Assembly: GCF_005117025.1 (NCBI RefSeq)
Contig: NZ_SWCO01000008.1
Coordinates: 248,001 to 312,000 of the forward strand
Direction: 5' to 3'
DNA length: 64,000 bases
Source: Alteromonas portus
GTDB taxonomy: Bacteria > Pseudomonadota > Gammaproteobacteria > Enterobacterales > Alteromonadaceae
Position numbers and translations under genes: made by a program. Positions 55,634-63,369 of the stretch are shown one piece after another. How positions within the stretch are numbered: position 1 is the stretch's first letter; each line of letters starts with the position of its first letter. Below the pieces are notes generated by a model. It did no database searches. It saw only the letters and a list, made by a program, of their open reading frames with translations, and had not been told where the DNA came from.

Positions 55634-56047
55634 ATGGAAATATCTCAAGTTGCAAAAAAGTCCGGAGTTTCAGCATCTACGCTGCGGTTTTATGAAGAGA
55701 AAGGTCTTATCACTTCTATTGGCAGGCAAGGTATACGTCGCGTGTTTAGTCCGAATGTACTAGAGCGCCTTGAGTTAATTGCATTAGGTCGGGCTGCAGG
55801 TTTTTCTTTAGAAGAGATTGCGGGCATTTTGGGGAACGAGCCAAAGCCTGAAATTGATCGTGAGCTTTTACTGAGAAAAGCTAATGAACTAGACGGAACA
55901 ATTAAAAAGCTCACAGCCATGCGTGATGGTCTGCAACATGCGGCAGCCTGCACAGCACCAAGCCACTTAGAATGCCCAAGATTTCGTCGCTTGATGAACC
56001 TTGCAGGTACAGGGGCAATAAAAGGCTTAACAACGAACACAAAGTAA
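55634..56047 (+). CDS. MerR-family transcriptional activator
   Basis: 137 residues from ATG at 55634 (GGAAAAG upstream); a TTG four codons earlier is an alternative. MerR N-terminal winged helix: ISQVAKKSGVSASTLRFYEEKGLI, then GIRRVFSPNVLERLELI and a coiled-coil with two cysteines, Cys106 and Cys114, in ACTAPSHLECPRFRRLM. The cysteine spacing resembles the SoxR/CueR C-terminal ligand loop only loosely, so the signal could be a metal, thiol-reactive or redox cue. Divergent from the DUF2938 gene across the shared promoter. Confidence 0.9.
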   Translation: MEISQVAKKSGVSASTLRFYEEKGLITSIGRQGIRRVFSPNVLERLELIALGRAAGFSLEEIAGILGNEPKPEIDRELLLRKANELDGTIKKLTAMRDGLQHAAACTAPSHLECPRFRRLMNLAGTGAIKGLTTNTK

Positions 56048-56276
56048 AATGACAGCTTTTAGACGTGTATTTGTTCGAGCTGGAATTTGAGACTATACGC
56101 GCACATCCTTCTTGCTGTTCACCCAGCGCAATTATCCAATTAAAAGCCACATTGATAATTTAATTTTATCAAAATAATAATAATCCATAATTTCAAGTTA
56201 ATAACTTTAGAAATTAGTATATCGGTCAATCAAGGGCGCTTGCCCGGTTTACAGTAATACAACAGTTAAGGAAGTT

Positions 56277-56885
56277 ATGATGAAGAAGTGGCTATTAATG
56301 ATGGCGAGTTTATCGGTAATCACTCTACCGACATATACTGCAAATGCTGCGCAGGAAACAATGACGAAAGAAGAGCAAGCCTCACAAACGGCTTATCCAC
56401 GTGCCTTTTCTCACATTGGTATTTCGGTACCAGATTTAGAAAAAGCGGTAGAGTTTTATAGTGAAGTACTGGGTTGGTACACCATAATGGGGCCGACTAG
56501 TGTGCAAGAAGATAACAGCGCAATTGGCAAAATGTCGACCGACGTATTCGGCAAGGGATGGGGCAGCTATAAAATTGCTCATATGTCGACCAGCGATAAG
56601 ATAGGTATTGAGCTGTTCCAATTTGAACAACAGAAAAACCCTGACAATAACTTCAAATATTGGGAAACGGGTGTGTTTCACTTCGCAGTTCAAGATCCAA
56701 ATGTTGAAGAACTGGCGCAGAAAATTGTGGATGCCGGCGGTAAGCGCCGTATGGAAAAGCCTCGCTACTATTACCCGGGTGAAAAGCCATATCGTATGAT
56801 TTATATGGAAGACCCGTTCGGTAACATCATCGAAATTTACAGCCACAGCTACGAACTTCACTACGCTAGCGGTGCTTATCAGTAA
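56277..56885 (+). CDS. Secreted VOC-fold (lactoylglutathione-lyase-like) protein
   Basis: 202 residues with a signal peptide ending TANA/AQ, so periplasmic. VOC module: FSHIGISVPDLEKAVEFYSEVLGW, IGIELFQFEQQKNPDNN, TGVFHFAVQDPNVEELAQKIVDAGG and MIYMEDPFGNIIEIYSHSYE. Metal-ligand positions (H, E, H, E) are visible at HIGISV, ELFQF, HFAV and IIEIY. Cytosolic glyoxalase I has the same fold; export is unusual. 229 bases after merR; probably separate transcription unit. Terminator follows. Confidence 0.85.
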   Translation: MMKKWLLMMASLSVITLPTYTANAAQETMTKEEQASQTAYPRAFSHIGISVPDLEKAVEFYSEVLGWYTIMGPTSVQEDNSAIGKMSTDVFGKGWGSYKIAHMSTSDKIGIELFQFEQQKNPDNNFKYWETGVFHFAVQDPNVEELAQKIVDAGGKRRMEKPRYYYPGEKPYRMIYMEDPFGNIIEIYSHSYELHYASGAYQ

Positions 56886-56899
56886 GCCTAATAATCGTT

Positions 56900-56930
56900 A
56901 AAACGCCCGCGTGTAGCGGGCGTTTTGTTA
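56900..56930 (+). terminator. Terminator after the secreted VOC gene
   Basis: AAAACGCCCGC (56900-56910), loop GTGTA, GCGGGCGTTTT (56916-56926), then TGTT. Strong eleven-pair stem. Confidence 0.88.
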
Positions 56931-56968
56931 TCATTCAACAAATTCAACTTACAACAGAAACAGAGTCT

Positions 56969-58147
56969 TTATTGCTTTAAGCTATCGATAAAATCTTGCT
57001 GTGGTGGCGTTTGCTCAGGTGGCAACAACACAATTTTACCCACGTGCTTTTTCTCAGAGAAATCTTTTTGAGCAGTTACGATATCTTTTAGCGGGTAAGT
57101 TCTAGCTAACATAGGTTTTATTTCACCGCGTTCGATATAAGAAATAAGATTCGGGAAAACCGGCTCGTCCCATGCAGTACAACCAATAAAGGTAAGATCT
57201 TTTAAGTAAAAGTTGCGCATATCAAGCGTAACTATTGGCCCTGCTATAGCGCCGGAAGAAGCATAGCGACCACCACGTTTCATAACTACGGACATTTGAG
57301 TGAATCCTTCACCTGCAACGTTATCGATAACTACATCAACCGACTTTTCTCCTAACACTTCAATTAGATCGCTGTTGCGTTCGATAACGCGGTCTGCACC
57401 TATATCCTTAAGTACGTCCATTTTATCTTTACCAACAACCGCGGTAACTGTCGCACTACGGCGTTTAGCTAACTGCACAACAGCGGAACCTACGCCACCA
57501 GAAGCCCCAGTCACCAAAACATGCTCCCCTTTAGAAACGCCGGCTCGATGAACCATATTTTCAGCAGTGCCATAGGCACAAGGTATTGTTCCGAGTTCGG
57601 CATCCGACCAGTCGCACTCGACAGCGAAGGCTTCGCTCGCCGTTATTTTTACGTACTGTGCGAAAGCGCCATCGAAGTCTGACGCCATCCAAATATTCTC
57701 TAATGAGTCCCAAGAGTCTTTGCGGATACAAGAACGTATCAAAATTCGCTCTCCTATACGTGTAGGGTCCACGCCTTCCCCCACCGCAACGATTCGCCCA
57801 CAACAGTCAGTTCCTTGGATAAACGGAAAAGGGGTTTGTTCATTCCATCCACCGTCTAACTCTTCTGCTGCGCTCGATTTCTCATCGTCATTTTCGTCCA
57901 ACGCGTCGGTGCCTTGAGTGACTTTAGAAGAATACCAACCTAACCGAGTATTAATTTCTGTATTATTGACACCTGCTGCTAAAACCTGAACCAGCACCTC
58001 GCCAGCAAGTGGTTTTGGCATGGGGACATCGGTGTAATTTAACTGCTCGTAACCACCGTTCGCCATGGTCACCACAGCCTTCATAGTCGTATCGTCAGGT
58101 TTTACATCGAATCTTTGCTTGTCGCCAAGCAAGTTAGTAATACTCAT
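56969..58147 (-). CDS. MDR-family zinc-type alcohol dehydrogenase / quinone reductase
   Basis: 392 residues from ATG at 58147 (AGAGAG just upstream). Segments typical of quinone-oxidoreductase MDR proteins: VLAAGVNNTEINTR, FIQGTDCCGRIVAVGEGVDP, the nucleotide loop VLVTGASGGVGSAVVQLAK, VIDNVAGEG and the late YPLKDIVTAQKDFSEKKHVGKIVL. A long insert between residues 70 and 100 (ALDENDDEKSSAAEELDGG) sets it apart from short QORs. Substrate unknown. Its upstream 370 bases are non-coding. Confidence 0.87.
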   Translation of the reverse strand: MSITNLLGDKQRFDVKPDDTTMKAVVTMANGGYEQLNYTDVPMPKPLAGEVLVQVLAAGVNNTEINTRLGWYSSKVTQGTDALDENDDEKSSAAEELDGGWNEQTPFPFIQGTDCCGRIVAVGEGVDPTRIGERILIRSCIRKDSWDSLENIWMASDFDGAFAQYVKITASEAFAVECDWSDAELGTIPCAYGTAENMVHRAGVSKGEHVLVTGASGGVGSAVVQLAKRRSATVTAVVGKDKMDVLKDIGADRVIERNSDLIEVLGEKSVDVVIDNVAGEGFTQMSVVMKRGGRYASSGAIAGPIVTLDMRNFYLKDLTFIGCTAWDEPVFPNLISYIERGEIKPMLARTYPLKDIVTAQKDFSEKKHVGKIVLLPPEQTPPQQDFIDSLKQ

Positions 58148-58516
58148 AATCTCTCTTAAGTTTAAAATTGATAACAATTAGTATGGTAAAATAACGTATG
58201 CCTGTCGCTCATGCAAAGTAGCGACACCATTCCGAGTTAACCGCAACTTCTTCGATATGACCGCTTAAAGAAGGCGTAACTCAGCTTGGCTCGCCTACTA
58301 CCACGTTTAATGGCTTTTACTCTAGCTATACTAATATAACGAACGCGTAGATCTGAATGTTAGCTAACACATAACATCGCTGCCTTTCTCTTCGAAAAAT
58401 TCCAAGCGCGTTGTATTCGATGCTCGTTGCTGCTCTGTAGAGGAATAAAAACAGCCGTAAATTTTATGTTCAAGTAAGGTGATAAATAGAATTAGTGCGG
58501 TTACACACCGTGTTTG
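58148..58516. other. Intergenic region between MDR oxidoreductase and a small membrane protein
   Basis: 369 bases without a supported gene. Presumably carries the MDR gene promoter (minus strand). No clear palindrome or terminator noticed. Confidence 0.5.
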
Positions 58517-58918
58517 TTATCCACGCGAATACTGGATACTAGAAATTAATAAAAATCTATAGCGCCATTCACACAAACCAAGCATCGCTACAAATATGCA
58601 CTCTACACAAATAAATAGCAGTGCGAATATACTCGCTTGTTCGAAGTAAGTGAGGATAACTCCTACACATACAATTGCCCAAAGAAAATTGGCAATAGCT
58701 AAAGCTGCTACTTGGTTAAGTGATCTATTGCGTATAAGGGCAAGCCTCAATGCGTATATGCCATAGCATACATTAGCACCCGCTAAGAATAGAATTAGCC
58801 CTTTCGGCAGTTGGTAGAAGTCGCTCGCTATATCTTGGAAAAACAGAAGCAATAGCCCAACACTCGTTCCTGCAAAACCATCAATATGAAGTATGTATTT
58901 ACCTAAAAAAGCCTTCAT
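58517..58918 (-). CDS. Small membrane protein of unknown function
   Basis: 133 residues with about four hydrophobic helices: GTSVGLLLLFFQDIA, LILFLAGANVCYGIYAL, ALAIANFLWAIVCVGVILTYF and IFALLFICVECIFVAMLGL. I do not recognise a family. It follows the M23 peptidase gene by 14 bases on the same strand, so the two may form a unit. Confidence 0.62.
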   Translation of the reverse strand: MKAFLGKYILHIDGFAGTSVGLLLLFFQDIASDFYQLPKGLILFLAGANVCYGIYALRLALIRNRSLNQVAALAIANFLWAIVCVGVILTYFEQASIFALLFICVECIFVAMLGLCEWRYRFLLISSIQYSRG

Positions 58919-58932
58919 CCTTGCATCTGCGC

Positions 58933-59445
58933 CTAAAGTAACTTCTCGTGAGGATTAAGAAAAAACATTTTTTTCCAACCTTGAGTTTCAGATGTTGCTT
59001 TCCATGGCAAAGGAATAAGAGAAACTATCGAGTAGTGAAGGTGTGGCTGCTTACCTTTGGCATTGCCAGTATCGCCAAGGGTTCCCACTTTATCTTTTTG
59101 CGATAACCAAGTCCCTTTCTCAACTGTAACTTCTTGCATGTGAGCGTAATAATGCACACGCCACTTGGGGCCAAGAACCGCGACAACGTTCCCTCCTTTT
59201 CCCAATTCACCTGTGTAGATAACGTAGCCAGAGGTAGCGGATTGAACAGGCGTGCCTTTTACACCGAAGATGTCTACACCTTTGTGCACACCAGAGCTGC
59301 CCCATGGCTCATACCAAAACGTGTTGTGATTCCAGTCGTTAGAGGATGCCCCCTCTACAGGAATTACAAGTTTTTCTGGAATTACTAGCCCCGCGCAAAT
59401 GAATACCAGAACAATTAGTAAAATTGATATGATCGTTTTTTTCAC
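58933..59445 (-). CDS. M23-family (LytM) metallopeptidase
   Basis: 170 residues with N-terminal signal or anchor (IISILLIVLVFICAGLVI). Zinc and catalytic residues are intact: His54 and Asp58 in HKGVDIFG, His102 in YYAHM, His135 and His137 in HLHYS. M23 enzymes cut peptidoglycan cross-bridges; the intact site suggests activity instead of an inactive EnvC/NlpD-like activator. Short for the family (no coiled coil), so it is probably a stand-alone enzyme. Cotranscription with the small membrane gene is likely. Confidence 0.86.
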   Translation of the reverse strand: MKKTIISILLIVLVFICAGLVIPEKLVIPVEGASSNDWNHNTFWYEPWGSSGVHKGVDIFGVKGTPVQSATSGYVIYTGELGKGGNVVAVLGPKWRVHYYAHMQEVTVEKGTWLSQKDKVGTLGDTGNAKGKQPHLHYSIVSLIPLPWKATSETQGWKKMFFLNPHEKLL

Positions 59446-59529
59446 AAAAGTTCCTTTTTATAGGTTGCACCTTTCGAAGGTTGTTTTCTCGGACTCAGAT
59501 AAACACTTTATCGGGGAATTTCCTTCTAG

Positions 59530-60018
59530 CTATCTCAAAGTGGTAAAAATATGGCTATCGTAAAACTGTCCATCTTTGAAAATGGCGCGTTGCAATATTG
59601 CTTCCTGCTTGAACCCTGCATTTAGCAGCAGCTTTTGCGAAGCAAAATTGGATGAAAATACGCAGGCAAAAATGCGCTCTATATTTGTGTTTGAGAAAGT
59701 AAGCGCAATAATCTGGCGCAGCGCCTCGCGCATAATGCCTTTTCGCCAATATGATGAGCAAAGCCAATACCCAACTTCTCCAGACCTCTCATATTCAAAG
59801 TTACCTGGGTTAACACCAATACACCCTACTAACTCGCCCTCATACTCAACAGCTCTTATAAAGCCTTGGGTACTACCCTCTTGAACCCACCACATGGCAT
59901 CTTCTTTGGTATAAGGGTTAGGAATTTTTGTCGAAAGAAATTGAGTAACCGACGGTTGATTTAAAATATCTACCAGTCTATCCACATCGCCCATTTTAAA
60001 ATCTCTGAGTGCTACCAT
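59530..60018 (-). CDS. GNAT-family acetyltransferase (RimJ/RimL-like)
   Basis: 162 residues. Long RimJ-type GNAT: VALRDFKMGDVDRLVDILNQ at the start, GCIGVNPGNFEYERSGEVGYWLCSSYWRKGIMREAL (acetyl-CoA loop RKGIM), ERIFACVFSSNFASQKLLLNAGF. Acetylates an alpha-amine or small molecule; target unknown. ATG at 60018 begins five bases after the SDR stop, an operon. Confidence 0.87.
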   Translation of the reverse strand: MVALRDFKMGDVDRLVDILNQPSVTQFLSTKIPNPYTKEDAMWWVQEGSTQGFIRAVEYEGELVGCIGVNPGNFEYERSGEVGYWLCSSYWRKGIMREALRQIIALTFSNTNIERIFACVFSSNFASQKLLLNAGFKQEAILQRAIFKDGQFYDSHIFTTLR

Positions 60019-60023
60019 GCGCG

Positions 60024-60755
60024 TTACTTCCCACCCGCTAAATCAATAAAGGACCCAGTAACATATGAAGACTGAGGTGATAGAAGCCAGGCTATCGCCT
60101 GTGCGACTTCATCTGCTGTACCGCCCCTCTGCATAGGAATTTGTGAGCTTAACCGCTCTACTCTGCCAGGTTCACCGCCATCCGCGTGAATATCGGTTTG
60201 AATAAAACCAGGCCGAACGCTGTTCACACGAATGTGCTTCGCAGCAAGTTCTAATGAAAGTCCTTTAGTAAATGAATCCATTGCCCCTTTCGACGTTGCA
60301 TAGTCAACGTATTCAAAAGGAGCGCCAGTACGAGAGGCTATGGACGAAACATTGACGATTGCACCTCCTGCAACGTTTTGTTTAACAAAAGCTTTTGAAC
60401 ACAAGAATGCGCTAAGCACATTGGTGTTAAGTACTTTGGTGAAGCGCTCTGCACTGACGTTAATTAACTCAGTTTTGGTGAATAAAACACCCACATTGTT
60501 AACCAAATGGGTTACCTCACCCCATTGATTCCTTACGTACTCGAACATGTCTAGCACTTGCGCTTCATCGGAAACATCGGCTTTATGGGCAAATGCAACG
60601 CCACCATTTTCGTTTATAGAGCCGCACACACTATCAGCTGCGTTTTTATCTGTTAGGTAATTAACGCAAACCTTATACTCGCTACACCCCAACAGTTTAG
60701 CGGTTGCGGCACCGATACCGCGGCTCGCCCCAGTTATAATGACTACCTTGCTCAC
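60024..60755 (-). CDS. Short-chain dehydrogenase/reductase
   Basis: 243 residues, FabG-like SDR: ITGASRGIGAATAKLLG nucleotide loop, HLVNNVGV, VNVSSIASRTGA with active Ser, YVDYATSKGAMDSF with catalytic Tyr and Lys, and SYVTGSFIDLAGGK. Substrate unknown; FabG itself has an acyl-carrier context that is absent here. Downstream GNAT is cotranscribed. Confidence 0.88.
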   Translation of the reverse strand: MSKVVIITGASRGIGAATAKLLGCSEYKVCVNYLTDKNAADSVCGSINENGGVAFAHKADVSDEAQVLDMFEYVRNQWGEVTHLVNNVGVLFTKTELINVSAERFTKVLNTNVLSAFLCSKAFVKQNVAGGAIVNVSSIASRTGAPFEYVDYATSKGAMDSFTKGLSLELAAKHIRVNSVRPGFIQTDIHADGGEPGRVERLSSQIPMQRGGTADEVAQAIAWLLSPQSSYVTGSFIDLAGGK

Positions 60756-60906
60756 TAATTTATTCCCTTACCAAGTATCCAATGCTGCATTTACTTTATA
60801 AGACTAACTTACCAGCTGACTCTTTCTTCAGAAAGTCTTATTCACCATTGACACATAACCAGAAAACATCACAATGGTTCTACCTCATATTTATTCGCGA
60901 TCTTTA

Positions 60907-62385
60907 ATGCTGTATCTTTCCGAATTTCAAACAAAGCTTTCTAATCAATACATTACCCCGGCATTTTCAATATCACTCTGTACTGAAAACGCACCTTCAC
61001 ACTTTCTAATTGCTGGTAAAAATAGTAGCGGGAAGTCGCTTTTGATTTCCGCCCTTGCTGGTAACGGAAAGGTCGTAAGCGGTAGTCGTGAATGTAATTC
61101 GGTTGTTGCAGAAGTATCGGTTTTTAAACAGCAAGCGTTAATTGAAGAAGAAAAACAAAAAGACAGTGCGGATATTTTAGACGTAATAGCCCAGCCAACT
61201 TCAGTTCGAGAACTATTCGCGGGCATCAATAAAGATTATCAAAGTCATCGGTATTACAACGAGCTAGCCTCTGCGCTTAGAATTGAGCATTTGCTAGATA
61301 ATGGGTTTCTTTCACTTTCAACAGGTGAAACCCGCAAGATTATTATCATGCTGGCATGGTTAAGTAATGCCTCTATTATTTTGCTTGATGAACCTTTCGA
61401 AGGCTTAGATGTGGAAGCTATCAGCGCCTTTAGTCGCTTCATTGTTTCTCAGCAACAGGCCTCACTGGTGCTTACCGCTAATAAACTCGCAGATATTCCC
61501 AATAACATTCAAGCCCAGTTAATTGTAATGGATGATTTGGCCATTACTTGGAAATCTGAGGGCAAACTCAGTTACACCGACTTACGCTCTGAATTAAGTA
61601 CGTGGTTTGCGCTAGAGTCTGATGATATCGATGTACCTCATGCGCTTAATGCTAATGACAAACACGGCGGTGACTCCAAGCACAAAAAGCAGAACAGTGA
61701 GTTAGATTTACTGCCTCATACCTTAATTCAGCTTAAAGATGGGTTCGTACGTTTCGATGAGCGAACCATATTTGAAAAGCTTAACTTTACGCTTTATAAA
61801 AATGAGCACTGGCAGATCACTGGCCCTAACGGTTCAGGCAAAACCTGTTTGCTTCAAATGTTTACTGGTGATAATTCCCATTGTTATACCAACGACTTAA
61901 CAATGTTTGGCATAAAACGTGGTACAGGCGAGAGCATATGGGACATTAAAAAGCACATTGGAATTATGTCTAACGCGCTCCACATGCAGTACAAAGTGAA
62001 TGCAAGTGTAGAGCACGTTATTATTTCAGGCTTTCACGACAGTATTGGTCTGTACACCCGCCCCACGCTAGCGGAGCGCATGGTGGCAGAGCAGTGGCTT
62101 GAAGTACTGGGTTTGAAACAGAAAAAGAACACGCCATTTCAGTCACTGTCTTTTGGTGACCAGCGATTAGTACTTATTGCACGTTCTATGGTTAAGCACC
62201 CCGCCGTGCTTATTTTGGATGAACCTTGCAATGGCTTAGACGACTTTAACCGCCAAAAAGCGCTTAAACTTATAGACATATTGGCTAAGGCAGGTACGAG
62301 TACCCTGTTGTATGTAAATCACCATGCAGAAGAACGCATTCCTAGTATTCAAAATACGTTGAATATGAAAGACTATAATGTTTAA
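60907..62385 (+). CDS. modF: ModF-like double ABC ATPase
   Basis: 492 residues, two ABC modules without membrane segments. First Walker A GKNSSGKS, signature LSTGE, Walker B ILLDEPF; second Walker A GPNGSGKT, signature LSFGD, Walker B LILDEP. The CYTNDLTMFGIKRGTGESIWDIKKHIG-like central segment is close to E. coli ModF. ModF is linked to molybdate genes in E. coli (photorepair protein PhrA in old literature), but modABC is not here. Start chosen from homology; an in-frame ATG at 60874 adds 11 residues. Confidence 0.88.
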   Translation: MLYLSEFQTKLSNQYITPAFSISLCTENAPSHFLIAGKNSSGKSLLISALAGNGKVVSGSRECNSVVAEVSVFKQQALIEEEKQKDSADILDVIAQPTSVRELFAGINKDYQSHRYYNELASALRIEHLLDNGFLSLSTGETRKIIIMLAWLSNASIILLDEPFEGLDVEAISAFSRFIVSQQQASLVLTANKLADIPNNIQAQLIVMDDLAITWKSEGKLSYTDLRSELSTWFALESDDIDVPHALNANDKHGGDSKHKKQNSELDLLPHTLIQLKDGFVRFDERTIFEKLNFTLYKNEHWQITGPNGSGKTCLLQMFTGDNSHCYTNDLTMFGIKRGTGESIWDIKKHIGIMSNALHMQYKVNASVEHVIISGFHDSIGLYTRPTLAERMVAEQWLEVLGLKQKKNTPFQSLSFGDQRLVLIARSMVKHPAVLILDEPCNGLDDFNRQKALKLIDILAKAGTSTLLYVNHHAEERIPSIQNTLNMKDYNV

Positions 62386-62578
62386 AGGTATATGTTGAAG
62401 CCGCTAGCTTTATGTCTTCTCTAGCTACGTCGTAGCGCCTGTATATTTGTTAGTCAAATAGCTCTAAACTTCACAGCTTAAAGGCGAACATTTAAGAAGA
62501 GTAGCTGGGCTACGTACCGAGAAAGCTAATATTGAAAAAGCCAGTACCAAAAAAACTCCGAAACAAGTACAGAGAAAG

Positions 62579-62625
62579 AAAAAAGCGCTATCACAAGGGA
62601 AAACTCAAAGAAAAAGTGATAGCGC
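62579..62625 (-). terminator. Terminator after the DUF1826 gene
   Basis: GCGCTATCAC (62585-62594), 21-base loop, GTGATAGCGC (62616-62625): perfect ten-pair stem. Read on the minus strand it is followed by six T. Rest of 62386-62684 has no gene I can support. Confidence 0.8.
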
Positions 62626-62684
62626 CAAAGTGAGCGGTAATAAACTTCATATGGCTCTTAACGTTACACCATGCTCATAGCATC

Positions 62685-63368
62685 TTACATGGGGTCAAGA
62701 GTAAGCAGTACGCGTTGAGTTTCAGGCATTACTTTGCAAGAACGGTGGACCGCAGCAAATTCTTCATGACCCTGCCACGCTTTTCCTTTAAGTAAACCCA
62801 CATCGAATGCGCTCATTTGCCTAACGCTGTTTTCTTGATAGTGCTGCCCCAACCGATTTTTCGTAAGCCCTTGCGTATTCGCGTCATTAAGGCCAATCAT
62901 CGGGCTAGATACCACACTTTCTTTCGGCAGCCACTCTGTACCTTCGCCCAAATAGGTATTCACCAATCGAACAGGTATATTGTCCACATGAAAGCTTGGG
63001 CACATTGCTGATGAAAGGGGCACTAACCTTACGCCCACGCTGTCACAGTCAAATAACGTGGTGAGCATGTCAGACAGCAAATAAATATCGTCAATGGCAG
63101 CCTGCTTCCCGGCACTACTTTTTCCATTAGGTAAAAGCTTTGCGATTTCTTCTTTCAGTGATGTTAAAGAGAAAACACCGCGAATCCCCATTCCTAATGA
63201 TTTAAAAATGTCGTCATAATATTGCGAGATGAGTGGCGCTTCGGGCCTTGTCCATATAGCTACACTGATCCCTTTTTCAAAGATATCGCCTAACACCATA
63301 GCATCGGCGCATGAGCGCCAAGAACTGCTACGTTCGAATACGGTATTGTAGTCTTGTAGCGCCTGCAT
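62685..63368 (-). CDS. DUF1826 domain protein, partner of COG0523 GTPase
   Basis: 227 residues from ATG at 63368; the frame extends upstream into the GTPase gene. DUF1826 pattern with VAIWTRPEAP, DDIYLLSDMLTTLFDCDSVGVRL, CPSFHVDNIPVRLVNTYLGEGTEWL (His/Asp possible metal ligands) and GKAWQGHEEFAAVHRSC near the end. Function unknown, but such genes commonly sit beside COG0523 zinc GTPases in zinc-limitation loci. Start is one base past the GTPase stop, so coupled. Confidence 0.83.
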   Translation of the reverse strand: MQALQDYNTVFERSSSWRSCADAMVLGDIFEKGISVAIWTRPEAPLISQYYDDIFKSLGMGIRGVFSLTSLKEEIAKLLPNGKSSAGKQAAIDDIYLLSDMLTTLFDCDSVGVRLVPLSSAMCPSFHVDNIPVRLVNTYLGEGTEWLPKESVVSSPMIGLNDANTQGLTKNRLGQHYQENSVRQMSAFDVGLLKGKAWQGHEEFAAVHRSCKVMPETQRVLLTLDPM

Positions 63369-63369
63369 A

